From: Neoarius graeffei
Taxonomy: Eukaryota; Chordata; Actinopteri; Siluriformes; Ariidae
DNA: 64,000 nt
Assembly (NCBI RefSeq): GCF_027579695.1
Contig: NC_083577.1
Span: forward strand, 62,739,741 to 62,803,740
Reading direction: 5' to 3'
Of this stretch, positions 35,620-48,475 are shown one piece after another (the first letter of the stretch is position 1; each line of letters opens with the position of its first letter). The position numbers were made by a program, and so were the translations under genes. Under the pieces are notes generated by a model. That model worked only from the letters and a program-made list of their open reading frames with translations. It ran no database searches and was not told the DNA's origin.

Positions 35620-36110
35620 AATTCAATTTTCAATTCAATTCTGTTTATTCGCCAGACACATGTCCAAATCGGTACAAATACACATCAAAACAAACCAGGG
35701 CAGTCAGACAAAAACAACACAAAAAAGAACAAAATCAAATTTAAAATATATACAAACATTTTGTCCAGTGCATTCTCAACCTGGATGTATACCTTGTGCT
35801 ACTCACAGTTGGATTTGAGAGTGCCACCATGATGTTGTTGGAAGAATCATCCAGGCGTTGTGTAAACTTATACATTAAGTTTCTTAAAAGTGCATGAAGT
35901 GTACTAACTCCTACAGATACAAACATCTGGCTAGCACTCCCTCCTCTGGGAACCTTAAGTAAAATTCTTAAGGCATCATTGTATGCTACTTGTAATTTTT
36001 GCATACTGGACTTTTTATAAGAAGACCAGAGGTGTGCAGTGTAGAGTGGTGTGCAGTACGCCTTGAACAGAGCCACTTTGACTTGAGTGGAGCAAAATGT
36101 AAATTTACGG
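35620..36110 (-). mobile_element. LINE 3' fragment (end of ORF2)
   Basis: The - strand reads ALFKAYCTPLYTAHLW, YNDALRILLKVPRG and LLRNLMYKFTQRLDD, the C-terminal region of a fish non-LTR retrotransposon. A tail of ATTGAA-type repeats follows at 35618-35645. The same region of a related element is at 56935-57180. Confidence 0.75.
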
Positions 36111-36157
36111 GCTATAGTGTTTGCCTGTGCATATAACTTACAACAATGTCTTTATAC

Positions 36158-36259
36158 ACAAGGATCGAGTGGACTTCAGTGGCGACTATGATACTGAAGT
36201 AATTCAACAAAGTGTAAATTCAATATCATAGTCGCCACTGAAGTCCACTCGATCCTTGT
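36158..36259. repeat. Perfect 36-bp inverted repeat with 30-nt loop
   Basis: Arms 36158-36193 and 36224-36259 are exact reverse complements (core GGATCGAGTGGACTTCAGTG). Confidence 0.95.
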
Positions 36260-37078
36260 TTACCGTCAATGGATCGGTCACTCGTCAAACAGTCCGCCAA
36301 AATCCGAGTAGGGAATGGCTGAGCGTAGCTGTCAGTCAAACACAAGTTAGCCAATGGGAATGCATTCCTGGACAGCCCACCCACACGTGAAGTTTGTGCC
36401 AAAACTGCAAGCAAAAAGTCAGGGAGCGAAAACGAGAAAGCTGGAATCGCAACCAAAATAAATTACGTCAAACAAAACTGAGAAAGACGCGGAACAAAAA
36501 TAAAAAAGTTTCTGAAGAGTAATAGACTAATATTTTGCACGATTACACGAATAATTTGTTTGCCAGTCTAAAAAAATTGACTTTTTGTTCTTTTTTTTGT
36601 ATTTCGATTTGTCGTTTTCGTTTGATATTTCAAAAGTATTGTATGAACATTTTGGCACAAAATTGCTTCCAAATTGCTTCCATACAGCAGTGGCTTTTAT
36701 GCTTTTCCTCGTTAAATAAGGTTTGGTTCACGTGATCACCTAACCAGTACCTCATTAAGTAAAATGAGGTGTGCTAAAATGAGGTCTCTTAATTTTTTTT
36801 CCCAGCAGCGTTTTATATATAAATAAAATACTGCCCCCTTCTTGATGTTTTAGCCGTTTTGTTAACTTTAAATATTTTTTTTTTTGTGAGGGGGATACTA
36901 GTTGATTTACACTAATCTGCCTGCCACCTCGAAAGTGCAAAAATATTGTAGGTTGTAATGCAACAAAACAGGAATACTTTCGCAAGGCACTGAATTGTAA
37001 TGGTACCATGCTTTGTACAGTTGTTACAAAAATAATACTTTACAAAGGATTTCTTTTCAATTTCATTTCTTTTCAAAT

Positions 37079-38000
37079 TATCAAAAGAGAAATACGCTAC
37101 CTTGACTTGATTTCCCATAACAAAATGACATATAATTTTTATCAATCATTCATTCATTCATCTTCAGTCACCATTTTATCCTGACATGGGAGAATATGCA
37201 AAATCCCACACTACAGTTACCCAAGATCAGCCTTAGAATTGGAGCGTATTTAGTTAATTTTGAACAAAACAAGCAAACAAAAAACATGTAATGGAAAAAG
37301 AAAGGAAAATAAGTGCAGGGTTCCCACTAAGTCAAATTTCAAGTTCTTTTCCCTGACTTTTATTGACTAACATGCTGAATTTCCATGACCTATAACGAAC
37401 AGAAAAACAGATCAGCCACAGTATTTTAAACCCATCAGCTTGTGAGTTTTATTTACTAGTTCACAACCATTTTCAGTCCAAAACTTAATGTTTTCACTGC
37501 TTAAACATAGTATTTAAAGATCTAATTTAAACATGCTATAAAACACAATTCCCTGATATTCCATGACTTGGCCAAAAAATGATCAAATCCCCTGACTTAC
37601 CATGTCTGGAATATACATTTTGAAATTCCAGAATTTCCATGACCCATGGGAACCATGGATATGGAAAATGCAGAGCAAAAATAATAATTATAAAAGCAAG
37701 CAGACATACTTTACAAGAGGCATCTTAAAGTAGTTTACCTGGTCTATATATTTAACAGTTTCTATGCTGAAATATTTCATAAATATTATCAAAAGAGAAA
37801 TATGCTACCTTGACTTGATTTCCTATAATATATTTCCCGCTGACTTTACCCCATAAACCTTTAGTTCACAATCTGAGCCCAATGAATCCTGGCACTGTCA
37901 TCCATATGAGGGAAGAAAAAAAAATCCATTGATGCGATAACCTGGTCATTCAGTATTCTCACATATTGCTTTACCCCATGAACCTTTAGTTGGTACCATA
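37079..38000. other. Transposon debris with local duplications, no gene
   Basis: 37316-37656 is a short TIR element (GCAGGGTTCCCACT at the left, ATGGGAACCATGG at the right). Two short direct duplications flank it: a ~40-bp block at 37079-37121 and 37787-37828, and a 23-bp block (CTTTACCCCAT(A/G)AACCTTTA) at 37846 and 37971. 37885-37960 is a remnant of the Tc1 family at 15.7-18.1 kb. Confidence 0.6.
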
Positions 38001-38334
38001 GTCACTTAATCCAAAGTCAGTATAAGAAACAAACCTGATGGATGAAATGTAACAGTACAAGAAGGCACATAGGTTAAAACAAGGGCTGCATTTGAACAGT
38101 CTTTCAGTATGTTTACTGACAGTGACTGAACTCAGGAGAAATATACTGTATGTACCCAACATAAAATTATATACTTGAAAAATGTTGTACATTCTCTATA
38201 AAAATAGGAAATATATAAAGTATCCTCTCATTACATTTGTACTATTATTAAACCCCTAATTTAATTTGGTGTTTAACACACTTTGGCACATTTAATATCC
38301 ATATTCATGATGGCAAACCCTAATTTAATGTAAG

Positions 38335-39165
38335 GTAATTTATTATATAGACACGAATGTTTTACTAGGGGCGGCACGGTGGTGTAGTGGTTAGCGCTGT
38401 CGCCTCACAGCAAGAAGGTCCGGGTTCGAGCCCCGGGGCCGGCCAGGGCTCTTCTGTGTGGAGTTTGCATGTTCTCCCCGTGTCCGCGTGGGTTCCTCCG
38501 GGTGCTCCGGTTTCCCCCACAGTCCAAAGACATGCAGGTTAGGTTAACTGGTGACTCTAAATTGACCGTGAGTGTGAATGGTTGTCTGTGTCTATGTGTC
38601 AGCCCTGTGATGACCTGGCGACTTGTCCAGGGTGTACCCCGCCTTTCGCCCGTAGTCAGCTGGGATAGGCTCCAGCTTGCCTGCGACCCTGTAGAACAGG
38701 ATAAAGCGGCTAGAGATAATGAGATGAGAATGTTTTACTGAGAAATACGCCACTCGTATTTTTCATACAAACTACAGCCGGGACATTGGAGTTTGTATGA
38801 AAAATGGAAAAACTGGAAAATGGAAAAAACTGAAAAATATTTTCCAATATCCTCACTTGTTAGGATATCAATTAACTGTTTTGATTAACTTGCATAGTTT
38901 TTATTTGTGAATGTGTCTATATAATAAAAAGAAAAATTACACGTTGGCTTGAAGATATGAAGCTTATCTTCTCATGTTGAAAAACTCGTATCTTTCATAC
39001 AAAATACATCATGGATCTGAGTGACATATTTCCCAATATTTCACTCCGATGATGTCACTCCCAGTGTTTTCCCACTGACTAGATGCACATTGTCAAAATG
39101 GCAAACCAGTTAAAAATTAAAATTCTTTTGATTAACTTGCCCTTTTTTTCTTTTGGTGGATGCGT
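38335..39165. mobile_element. Unknown repeat, copy 2, with SINE inserted
   Basis: Matches the split copy at 28/33 kb and keeps the uninterrupted site AATGTGTCTATATAATA at 38910-38926. Confidence 0.65.
38367..38727 (+). mobile_element. tRNA-derived SINE
   Basis: Complete copy; 12-bp duplication GAATGTTTTACT at 38355-38366 and 38728-38739. Confidence 0.92.
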
Positions 39166-39170
39166 CTATA

Positions 39171-39524
39171 TCTCATCTCATTATCTCTAGCCGCTTTATC
39201 CTGTTCTACAGGGTTGCAGGCAAGCTGGAGCCTATCCCAGCTGACTACGGGCGAAAGGCGGGGTACACCCTGGACAAGTCGCCAGGTCATCACAGGGCTG
39301 ACACAGACAACCATTCACACTCACAGTCAATTTTAGAGTCACCAGTTAACCAAACCTGCATGTCTTTGGACTGTGGGGGAAACCAGAGCACCAGGAGGAA
39401 ACCCACGCGGACACGGGGAGAACATGCAAACTCCGCACAGAAAGGCCCTCACCGGCCACGGAGCTCGAACCCAGATCTTCTTGCTGTGAGGCGACAGCGC
39501 TAACCACTACACCACCATGCCGCC
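39171..39524 (-). mobile_element. tRNA-derived SINE
   Basis: Reverse copy with a small body deletion (CACAGTCAATTTT). Confidence 0.88.
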
Positions 39525-39939
39525 CATGTAGTGTAATACACAGGAAAATGAAGGTGCTACATGCTACAATGGTGATACAATTCTGCTGTTTACTGCAGTT
39601 GTGTCTTTCATAAAGTGTCAGTAGTGTGTGCATTTATCCTGTCTTAAAATGTCAAAAAATATATATTATATAAAATTACTAGCTGAAGGCAAAGTGAATA
39701 TCAGTGAATAATAACCGAGGTGAAGTCGAGGTTATTATTCACCGATGTTCACTGAGCCTGAGGCGGATAATTGTTTTAGTATAAATACACAAGTGATTTT
39801 TTTTTGTTTTAATTGTATTTAAAAAATTATTTATTTCAAACTTTAAAAGTGGCATGCAAACGTAATAAAAGGTGCATGCAGGCTTGTGTTACTTATCTAT
39901 ACTGACTCACATAAATTAATTTGCTTAGAAATAGATAAA

Positions 39940-40125
39940 TCACAATTCCACCTTACCTTTGAAAAGTTTTAGACTAAACTTCGTAGCACCTTTAGTGCTT
40001 TTAGGAACAGCATTTTCTTTCATAATCTGTAATTCTTCCTCACTTCCGGTGACAAAGTGATCGGCCGTCATTTTGCTGAGTCGCTCGAGGTGATTATCAA
40101 GAAATAGTCTGACTTTCTCAACCAA
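39940..40125 (-). pseudogene. Short exon-like frame resembling a Crypton/KIAA1958-type N-terminus
   Basis: The 61-residue - strand frame contains MTADHFVTGSEEELQIMKEN and PKSTKGATKFSLKLF, the sort of sequence found at the start of KIAA1958/Crypton-type tyrosine-recombinase genes. A donor (GGTAAG) follows KLFK. Palindromic GGTTATTATTCACC motifs lie nearby at 39705-39745. No catalytic part is seen. Tentative. Confidence 0.4.
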
Positions 40126-40296
40126 TCAGCATGCACGATTTTCTATAATCACCTGTGCATTTAAACTAAATTATACAGTATGTATTATACATATAAACTA
40201 TAAACATTTTTAAAAAGAGTTCCTACAGTTTTTGAGTAAGACTTTATGAATAATTTACTACCACGCATACATCTGCCTAGCAATCCAGATGAAATT

Positions 40297-43200
40297 TCAG
40301 CTAAAGGATGATGAAGAGGGCATAGGTGTTTTTGGTACAGGGAACACCACTCTCTTCGTCAGCGTGTATTCTGGCTGTGGCATCTGCTTCCTGGTTCCCG
40401 TTCTGTCAGCCTTCTGGCTCACTTCGTTGTTCACTTCAGTCAGGATGGACAGTAGATCAATACCACTACATGCACAAAAATAAAACACAAAAGGAAAATA
40501 TAACAAAGTCCATAAAGTAGTTTATGCTAATGTTCTTAAACTTCTGTGCAATCTCATCTTCTAATGACTGTGAAATGTCTAAAGATAATGCACAAAAGAC
40601 TCGTCTACTGATTCATAAAAATGACATGATGGTTGGATAAATCTATCTTCAAGGACAAGTCATAATATAACTGAAACTGTCTTCAGCCCAAAACTTTTTT
40701 TGTGGTCTTATAAAACCTCATGACAGTGCAGGTTAGAGTTCAAATTTCATCAATCTTTATTTTTTAAAAATGCCACCAGAACTGAAGTGGTATTGGTATA
40801 GGATGAAGGTTTTCTTAAGATCACCGCCTGATTAATTAAAAATATTTAAACACAGTTTTAAAACCAAAATTTTTAAACCTAAATTTTACAACAAAAAACT
40901 GAGTGTTAGTGGATGAACCTGCTACCAGAATCAAATCTATGCAATATATAGCAAATATATCATTTTTTCCATTACTGTATTTCGCAACCCGCTTAATTTC
41001 CTGTTCAGAAATTGGCTATTCCACAGAGCAAATCTAATATTTAGTCTGCCTTTGGAGTCTTTGGCTTAAATAAATTACATCACACAAGTGATCAACTACA
41101 GAAAATAGCAGGATGTGGTCTGTGCATGCTCACCTGGGCACAAGCTGCTGCAGGTTCTGACACAGTGACTGCATGAACCAGGTTCCTCTAACTTTGTCTC
41201 TGAATGAGACATAACCTGGCACCGTCGCCATGGCCAATAGGTAGTCGGCCCCTGCAGGTATAGACTGTCTGGGTATTTGAGCATCACAGAAGAGGCCCGT
41301 TTCCATGTCTGAGGTGTTGTTAGAACTATCCGGCTGAAGGAAGACCACTTGCTGATTTTGACTGCCCTGACAGGCCTGGATGAAGAAGAGTTTGGGCTTT
41401 TCTTTGAGGGAAGGGCAATGATGACCATTCAGTCTCTCCATCAGCTCCTTTAGAAAGACTTTCCCTCCATCCACCCCATACAGACCACCTCCAAATCCAT
41501 GAGTCAGCACACAGCACACCACGCAGTCGGCTTGAGTGTGATCTCGACTGCGCAGTTCATCCAGAGCACTCAGCATGCGGTCCTTATTGCAGTCCTGCTT
41601 TATCACAGTTTCAAACCCAAGCCACTTGAACACAGCAGCCAAACTCTCTGCGCGTGCACACACACACACACACACACACACATAACCCACTGTAATCCTA
41701 TTGCCCCAAAATAGTTGACGTTGGCTTAAAAGCATGATGACTTCTTAACTGTTTCAGTGAGAGAAGTTTTTTTGTGAATATAAAACAAACTGTGGCTATA
41801 TACAAAATACATTTACATGAGTTTGTAAATGTATTTCATATATTAATGTTTGGATCAGTTTAATTCATCTTTGTAGGTGTCAGAGTGACAATTTAGACAC
41901 AATAGATTTTCATCCATGAACTATCATCCATTTACAGTATATGAGTGTATATTGTACTGAACCTATAGCTATAAAATATTCAGTTGTTGTGAACAATAAT
42001 ATGATCATGAAACCATCATAAAGGTTAACATACATCTGCAGTAATTACTCAGTGGCACAGCTCAAAATACAACATTTCATGCTACTACAACAGTTGGTTT
42101 GAGTTTACATGCATTATTTGTGCTTACTCTCATCTATGTCTGTCCCCTCTCTGTTATTCAAATGTGGACATTGTGAGAAATCATAGTTGTTGATGATCAA
42201 GGCAAATCCTCTCCAATCTCCATTCATGTCATATCGCTTCAGCTTCTGCAGCACAAAGTACAACAAGCTGTCAATTCCAGACCAGACACATACACACATG
42301 CATGCACACATGCACCACAAAACTTCAGAATTACTAAATGAGAGAACATTACCAGTGCGTTATTTTTGATTACGCTCACTAAAGCTCAGGTTTTTGTCAC
42401 CTTGGACAAGGTTTTGAGTTTCAGAAAGACTTAACCGAGCAAGCTGTGCCTGTACAACATCACCTGGAGGCCATCTACTTGCATCTACTTCAGAACTGTT
42501 TCGTGACCGATTATTTCACCTTCATGATGGATGCAGAAGGTTCTGACAGCTGCTGGGAGGCACTTACCATTGAATGGAAGTTTATGGATGAACAACAGCA
42601 GCGCTTGCACACGATGGACACCAAGATCACTTAGCCTACGGACATGCTTACCCAGATGGCGCCCACATGCCAAACCGCAGGGGCATTTCCCAACTCACTT
42701 ATTCCTCATTCAAATAAGCTTTCAGGTGAAACTGCTCTGTGCAAAGGCTTCCTGCTCCAGTGTTCACTGTACTCCGCTGGCCAGTAAGACACATCCGATC
42801 AAGCCAAGACTGCACAATTCATCAATCTGCTCACTGACAAAGCTCTCTGCTAGGCTACGGTGGTATGGGGAAAGGAGGGCGAGACTCTTTCCTCTTATGC
42901 TTGCTTCACGGAGGTTTTCCGATGTATGTTTGACCACACACCAGAGGGCAAGGAGATCGGTAAGCAGCAACTCGCTGTAAAGCATGGGTACAGCAAGCAG
43001 CCAAGTAGGCACTGGAATTCCACACACTTGCAGCTGGAAGTGGGTGGAATAAGCCTGCGTTGAAAGCTGTATTCCACAACAGATGGAACTGGCATGCCAA
43101 ATTGGACAAGTGTCATCCAATTCCCTCATTGACCTGACGATTCGCCTCAATAATCTTCTCTGAAACCACAGAGTGTACCAGGAACCCTTCAGCACAGTAA

Positions 43201-46200
43201 ACAGCCTGGATTTATCAAAGCCCATGCACATTGCATGCACGAAACTGAGCCTTACGGAGCTTGAGAAGGGCAGAAAGGAGAGACGGAGTTATTACTGTGG
43301 CAGCCCAGATCTTGGAGTGGCAACTTGTCTGGAACAGAAGAGGACCGTCTCTCCTCCCAAACCAACTGAGAGGGCGACATCTCCAAGCACTCCTGCAGTG
43401 AGTCCCTATCAGTTTCTCACTCTCCAGTCTTTTATATTAAATGTTCAGATCATGCACTCAGAGCAAGTTTTTGTTCTCCCAGCCCTGATTGTCTAAGGAG
43501 CCATGGGGAACTTTACCACCCATGACACCGCTGTCCAACTCAAGTTACCCATGCAAGATGTTTTCACCAAATTTTCGCCAATGTTTTCACCAAAATTCAC
43601 TTATGCAGTGCATATAATCTGGTGCATGTTCAACCTGGCAATGAGTGGAAAACTGCCTTTAGCGCTGCCTCAGGCCACTATGAATATTCAGGTCATGCCG
43701 TATGGGCTCTCTTGCACCCTCTCTGTCTTTCAATGTCTAATCAACAACTTACTCAGAGATATGTTGGGAAATTTTGTTATTGCTTATGACATATTAAAAT
43801 ATTCACACTCCCTGAACAGCCATGTAATCCATGTCAAACAAGTCTTGTCATGTCTTTTGAAACATCAGCTATATTTCAAAGGAGAAAAGTGTGAATTTCA
43901 CATACCCTCAGTATCATTCCTGGGAAATATCATTGGTCCTGAGGGGGTACCTATGGATGAGGCCCAAGGTAACAGCAATGATGGAGTGGCCCACACCATG
44001 AACTGTCAAGGACCTTCACTGGATTCATCAATTTCTACTGCTGTTTCATTAGGAGTTTCAGCTCCTTTGCCACCCCTCTCAACTCTCTTCTTAAAAAGCA
44101 TCCAAAGAAACTGTCATGGAACCCAGCTGCTGAAGAAGCCCTCAAAAAGCTAAAAACAACCTTTACCACAGCCCTTATCCTGAAGCACCCAGACCCTTCC
44201 AAGCCCCCTGTCATTGAGGTGTATGCCTCAGAATCTGGAGTAGGGGTTGTTCTGTCTCAATGATTAGGCGAGAAACCCAAGCTTCATGCAGTTGCTGCCT
44301 TTTCCAAAAAATTCTCTCCAGCAGAGCAGAACTATGACATTGGAAACAAATAATTACTAGATGTTAAGCTGACTCTGGAAGAGTGTTGCCACTGGCTGGA
44401 TGGAGCACTTCATCCTTTCCCAGTGTTCACAGACCACAAGAACCTCAAATATCTCAAGACTGCCAAGTGTATGAATCCCCGTCAAGCCCACTAAGCTTGA
44501 TTTTTCACCAGGTTTCATTTCACTCTGCCTTACTACCCCAGAATACCAAGGATACCAAGGCTGACTCGAAAACATCTCAAAAACATGTTTTGTTCAAGCT
44601 ACCACTTGGGACTTTGATCAAGAAATTGTTAACGCACCCTCACATCGCATACTGCAGGCATGTCCGCCCAACCAAACCTTTGTACCTCAATCACTTTGAT
44701 TATCAAATTGATAACCTGAGCACATACGGTACCAGCCATGGGCCATCCTAGCACACAAAGAACCTATGACCTACTAAGAGTCAAATACTGGTGGCCCAAC
44801 ATGGTCACAGACGTTAAGAAGTACAATACGCAAGCCAAGGTGTTGTACACACTGTCTATTTTTGCTATTTTGGATATTGCCATAATATTGATGTTTTCTA
44901 ATCACCTGAAGTATTTCTTGACCTTGATTCTCATTTTGGATTTGTTTGTTGGACTTTTTAATACAAACACCAACCTGCACTTCCATTGACTTTGACACTG
45001 TTTCATGACAACTGGGCTTTGGCTGATTAAAATATGCGGGGGGCAGCAGCTCTTCATGAGACCTCACACCTAAAACAAGAATCTCATTAATATCAGATTA
45101 ATGATATTAATCTCAGCAACAAAATATATTATAGAGCTTAGTCTGAAATTGTACCTTGGTGGTATGTAGTACATACAGTGTCCTCAGGCTAATAGCATTG
45201 AAGATTTTAAATAAAACAAGACGAAATTAGGAACAGAAAGAGACAACTGTCAAGAACAGGGGCTACAAAGTCAACAGTAAAGGTTTTCTTTTTTAACAGT
45301 TAACTTGGTCTGCCTAAAACAATCATGTATAAAGTGTGATGCAAGGACAATGATGCCTAGTTGCTTATATAATACCGGAACTGGTCTAGTGAGTATTGAG
45401 ATTTTCTGGGAATCAGACTTGTCCCTGCATTTCACTTCTTCAGGAACACTAGCACCTACAAAATGAACAGCCAAGAAATCAGGGGTTAGACATTTTAAGG
45501 TCAATGGGATAGTCAAGAATATAAGAGCAATACGATCAAAGGACAGGATACTGGATTACTCCTCCATGACTATTTTACTCCTTGACCATAGACAGTGATT
45601 GTGGTGTTCCATTAGCTTCCTACTTCATGGCAGGCCTGTGCCTTGGTGGTTCCTGACCAAATTAACCAATTTCCTCTCATCTGAGGGTAACAGTTTGGGT
45701 CTTCTTCCAGAGTTTGGTAAAATGTCTATACCTTTCAATACTTTGTACTTGTCAAACAAACTTTATGTTGGCTTAAAGAAGCTACCAACTGCAGTCAATC
45801 ATGATCACTAACAGGAAGTTAAGAGGGTTTGGCCTTTGCACATTAAAAAACATTCTGGAACATTCAGCATCACTGAATTAATAATCTATGTGGGTGTATG
45901 TTTGACCCTGTATCTATAATTTTGACCCTGTGTTGATTTCAGAAAACCCAAAATTAATTCCAACTTGTGCACCAGATTCTTCCACAGAAAAAGAACAGTT
46001 CAAAAAGGTCATCGAAAGCCCAATATTGCCATGACGTTCATATCAATGGTGAGTGTATGTAAACGTCGGACTGCAACAATGGCTTATATATACAAAACAC
46101 ATCATTAAGGCTTCTTTGGTTTTACCTCTGGGTAAAATTTTCAAGATTATTTTTCAAGCAGTTGCCCTATTAGAATAGCCTCCAACCTAGAACCTTTTAA

Positions 46201-48475
46201 AGATGATTAGAAGCCTTCACAATACAAATAAACTTTTGAAGAGCATGTAAAGAGCATTTTTTCAGGAGTGCATAAGTAGTGAAAGGTGTAAAGTTTTGTA
46301 GCACTACTATTCTGCACAGTAGTGCAGTGTGGGCATGATTTTCCCATCAGCTTTTGTCAGACAAACATACTCAAGGTTAGAAGAGGCCATCTTTTAAATT
46401 ATAGAGTTGAAACCAAAATGTGGTTATTAATCAATGTTGTGAAATTTGAGACAAGGGATTTTACTACAAGGAAGTAGACTTCCTATGTAACAGACAAGGT
46501 GTACTTACTTTCATTGTATTTACTGTCTAAATAGTGGCATAAAACAGGGGTTTTGAAGTCCTGCTAATAGACTTGTCAATTTTTCACTTGTGATTATGAA
46601 TTACTTAATTACTCAACTTTTAAAACTGTTTTGTATTATTTTATTCTGCACTCAACAGGCACACTTAACAAGATTTGAGGTGTAACTCACTTATCACTGT
46701 TTGTACTAATTCCATGCTATATGACTATTTTGCATGTGTGCGTGCTGTCATTCCTGGGTACTGAGCTTCTATTACATTATGTTACATGTGAGAGATGCTT
46801 TATCTCATGGGCTGCAGGAGAAACTCGCACATCTCTGGTATGTTGCTGTGTGGTAAATTGTGTATGTACATTGCAATGACATGCTGTAGCAAACATGCAG
46901 AAAAACATTCAAGAAGTAGATCTAATCAAACTTTTATTCTTACCAAAGTACCTGAAATGTACAAACCTGTTTTGGTTTTTTATTCGAATGCATTTTGTGC
47001 AATATACTTATACGCCTGAAAACTTGTACTCGAGTCTAAAATCAATGCTAAATTATTTTAGCATTGTTTAATATTGAAATACAGGGTGTTTCAAAAAATT
47101 GATATTATTTGAAATGTAAATATCCCAGAAACTACATAGTCTAGGCAAATAAAACTGAACAGGCTTAATGTTGAGCAATATAAGATTTATTCCTCAAAAT
47201 TTGAATGAGAAATTCAAAAGGCATGTGGATTCCATGAATGATTTCACAAATTTTCAATATGCACACCGCCTGAGACACGGCACTCTAACACACAAAACGG
47301 CTTTTCTTTTCCAGTGAATGGTATTTCTATACCTAAAAAGATGAAAACAAAAAACATTAAACATAAAATTTTGACCTGTTTCCACACATGCTGTTAAAAT
47401 TTGAGGTCAATTGAACGGGAACTGGCAAAGTTATTAGATTGTGAAATATCGAATTTTTTGAAAAAACACCCTGTACTTTCAGGATTGCATTGTAAAATGC
47501 ATACAATGTTACTCACCATTCTCCATTTGATAAAGACTGATTCTTTTCTTTAAATGAGGGCATATATTTCCGATAATTGTTTCTACAGTGCCCAGGTTAT
47601 CAGCACTCATGCAGCCTCCCTTCTCCATTTCCAGAAACAACTGCAGTGTTGTCTGTAAATGTGTCATTATATCAATTTTTTTATAACATAATATAAAAAT
47701 ATGGAGTCTTTATTTATTCTAACTTGTTTATTAATTTTTTTACTTTATTGTGGTCAGTACTATAAAAATATTGAAGTATTAGTGCATAGATTGTATTCCA
47801 ATCTAATTCCAGTATAGTATCTCAGTTAGTGTGTGTTTACAGTGATATTCTCACCACATCTTGCTGTAGTTTCTTGCGGGGTAAAGTCTTGTACAGCAAA
47901 AATTTAATATTCTTTAGTTCATCATCTGAGATGTTCTCTGACAATTCAAATAACAGCTTCCTAAATTTTAAAGAGATAAACAATTTCAGAAATCAGCATT
48001 TTGTTTTCAAGAAGGAAATTTAAAAAACCCTACAATCATACACACTCCCTAGTTAAAAATGCTTATTAGATTAATATTTAGAAAATTAATATATTTTTTA
48101 AAAAAAATCTCCTTTAAGATGCTTCTATTCATTAACCAATGAGAAGTACAAAGCAGCATGTACATTATTTGACAAGGAAGTACAAAAGGATGTACCATAA
48201 AAGTGCTGCACTGACCTGTATGGGGAGACACGACTGCCTGAGAGTTGTGGATTTAATTGCAGGTCTCGGATAAGCTTATCATGTTTGATGATATTCAGCA
48301 GCTCAACAAGCAGAGATGAATCATCAGATGATAACAGGTCATGATTCTGCAGCAGAGAAAACAGCTCTCTGGCTGTGACTACACTGCTGAGATCTTTCTT
48401 GAGCATATCAGAGCAGAGAAACACAAGCTCCTGCACCTCAGTCTGGCTCAAAGAGTCCTGAACCTGCACCAGCAT
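40297..48475 (-). CDS. casp8: Caspase-8-like initiator caspase with two death-effector domains, 7 exons, about 460 aa
   Basis: Exons 48475-48216 (DED1), 47960-47855 and 47652-47517 (DED2), 45455-45376 (linker), 42245-42128, 41647-41134 and 40465-40297. DED1 runs [13 protein letters not shown] ... LVSPYR-like end (residues 1-87); DED2 is [20 protein letters not shown] to YQMENG (88-168). The caspase domain has [12 protein letters not shown], catalytic His283 in VLTHGFGG, catalytic Cys326 in QACQG, then [16 protein letters not shown] and [10 protein letters not shown]. Two catalytic exons have exactly the lengths of the CARD-caspase (118 and 514 nt). The linker exon is damaged: its homologous second half is separated by about 3 kb of retrotransposon, and only a substitute donor at 45376/45375 (CCG|GTATTA) keeps the frame. 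DEDs recruit FADD in caspase-8/10; casp8 is the likeliest identity, casp10 is possible. The start ATG 48475 follows an acceptor-like TTCCAG, so an upstream exon may exist. Confidence 0.82.
41654..41684. repeat. (CA)n at the acceptor of the second caspase p20 exon
   Basis: Same position as the run at 19090-19125 of the sister gene. Confidence 0.85.
42420..45000 (+). mobile_element. Decayed Ty3/gypsy element (conventional RT-RH-INT order)
   Basis: Plus-strand remains: gag-like [15 protein letters not shown] near 42455; reverse transcriptase 43620-43960 ([38 protein letters not shown]); RNase H with [20 protein letters not shown] and [14 protein letters not shown] near 44180-44460; integrase zinc domain [19 protein letters not shown] near 44740. 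The RT active site reads YDI-like and many stops are present. No LTRs are recognised. It lies inside the linker exon/intron of the DED-caspase, on the opposite strand. Confidence 0.82.
45462..47081. other. DED-caspase intron; partly collinear with the CARD-caspase intron
   Basis: 45462-45560 resembles 22225-22330 and 46200-46370 resembles 25410-25590. Past ~46390 the two genes share nothing. No other content recognised. Confidence 0.5.
47082..47473. mobile_element. Mariner-type MITE
   Basis: Inverted ends CAGGGTGTTTCAAAAAATTG and CAGGGTGTTTTTTCAAAAAA, TA duplications at 47080-47081 and 47474-47475. Lies just downstream of the DED2 exon. Confidence 0.85.

Larger units (their letters stand above)
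35466..36680. mobile_element. TIR element with ~150-bp inverted ends
   Basis: 35466-35615 and 36525-36680 are reverse complements with small differences (shared core TTTTGTGCCAAAATGTTCAT, then CAAACAAATTATTCG). Between them lie a LINE 3' fragment and a 36-bp hairpin. No transposase. Confidence 0.72.
34890..36810 (-). mobile_element. Tc1-like transposon, copy 2, opposite orientation, interrupted
   Basis: Same family as the preceding copy but on the - strand; the end GGTCTCTTAATTTTTTTTCCC is at 36783-36803. The transposase N-terminus is readable at 35362-35150 (SIQLLPSSKFQRW in a shifted frame). It is interrupted at about 35466-36680 by another element. Confidence 0.75.

Noticed and set aside
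42531-42980. 149-residue + strand frame and overlapping - strand frames at 42.76-43.24 kb
   Set aside because: Overlapping readings in a decayed gypsy element; no domain beyond the gag-like start.
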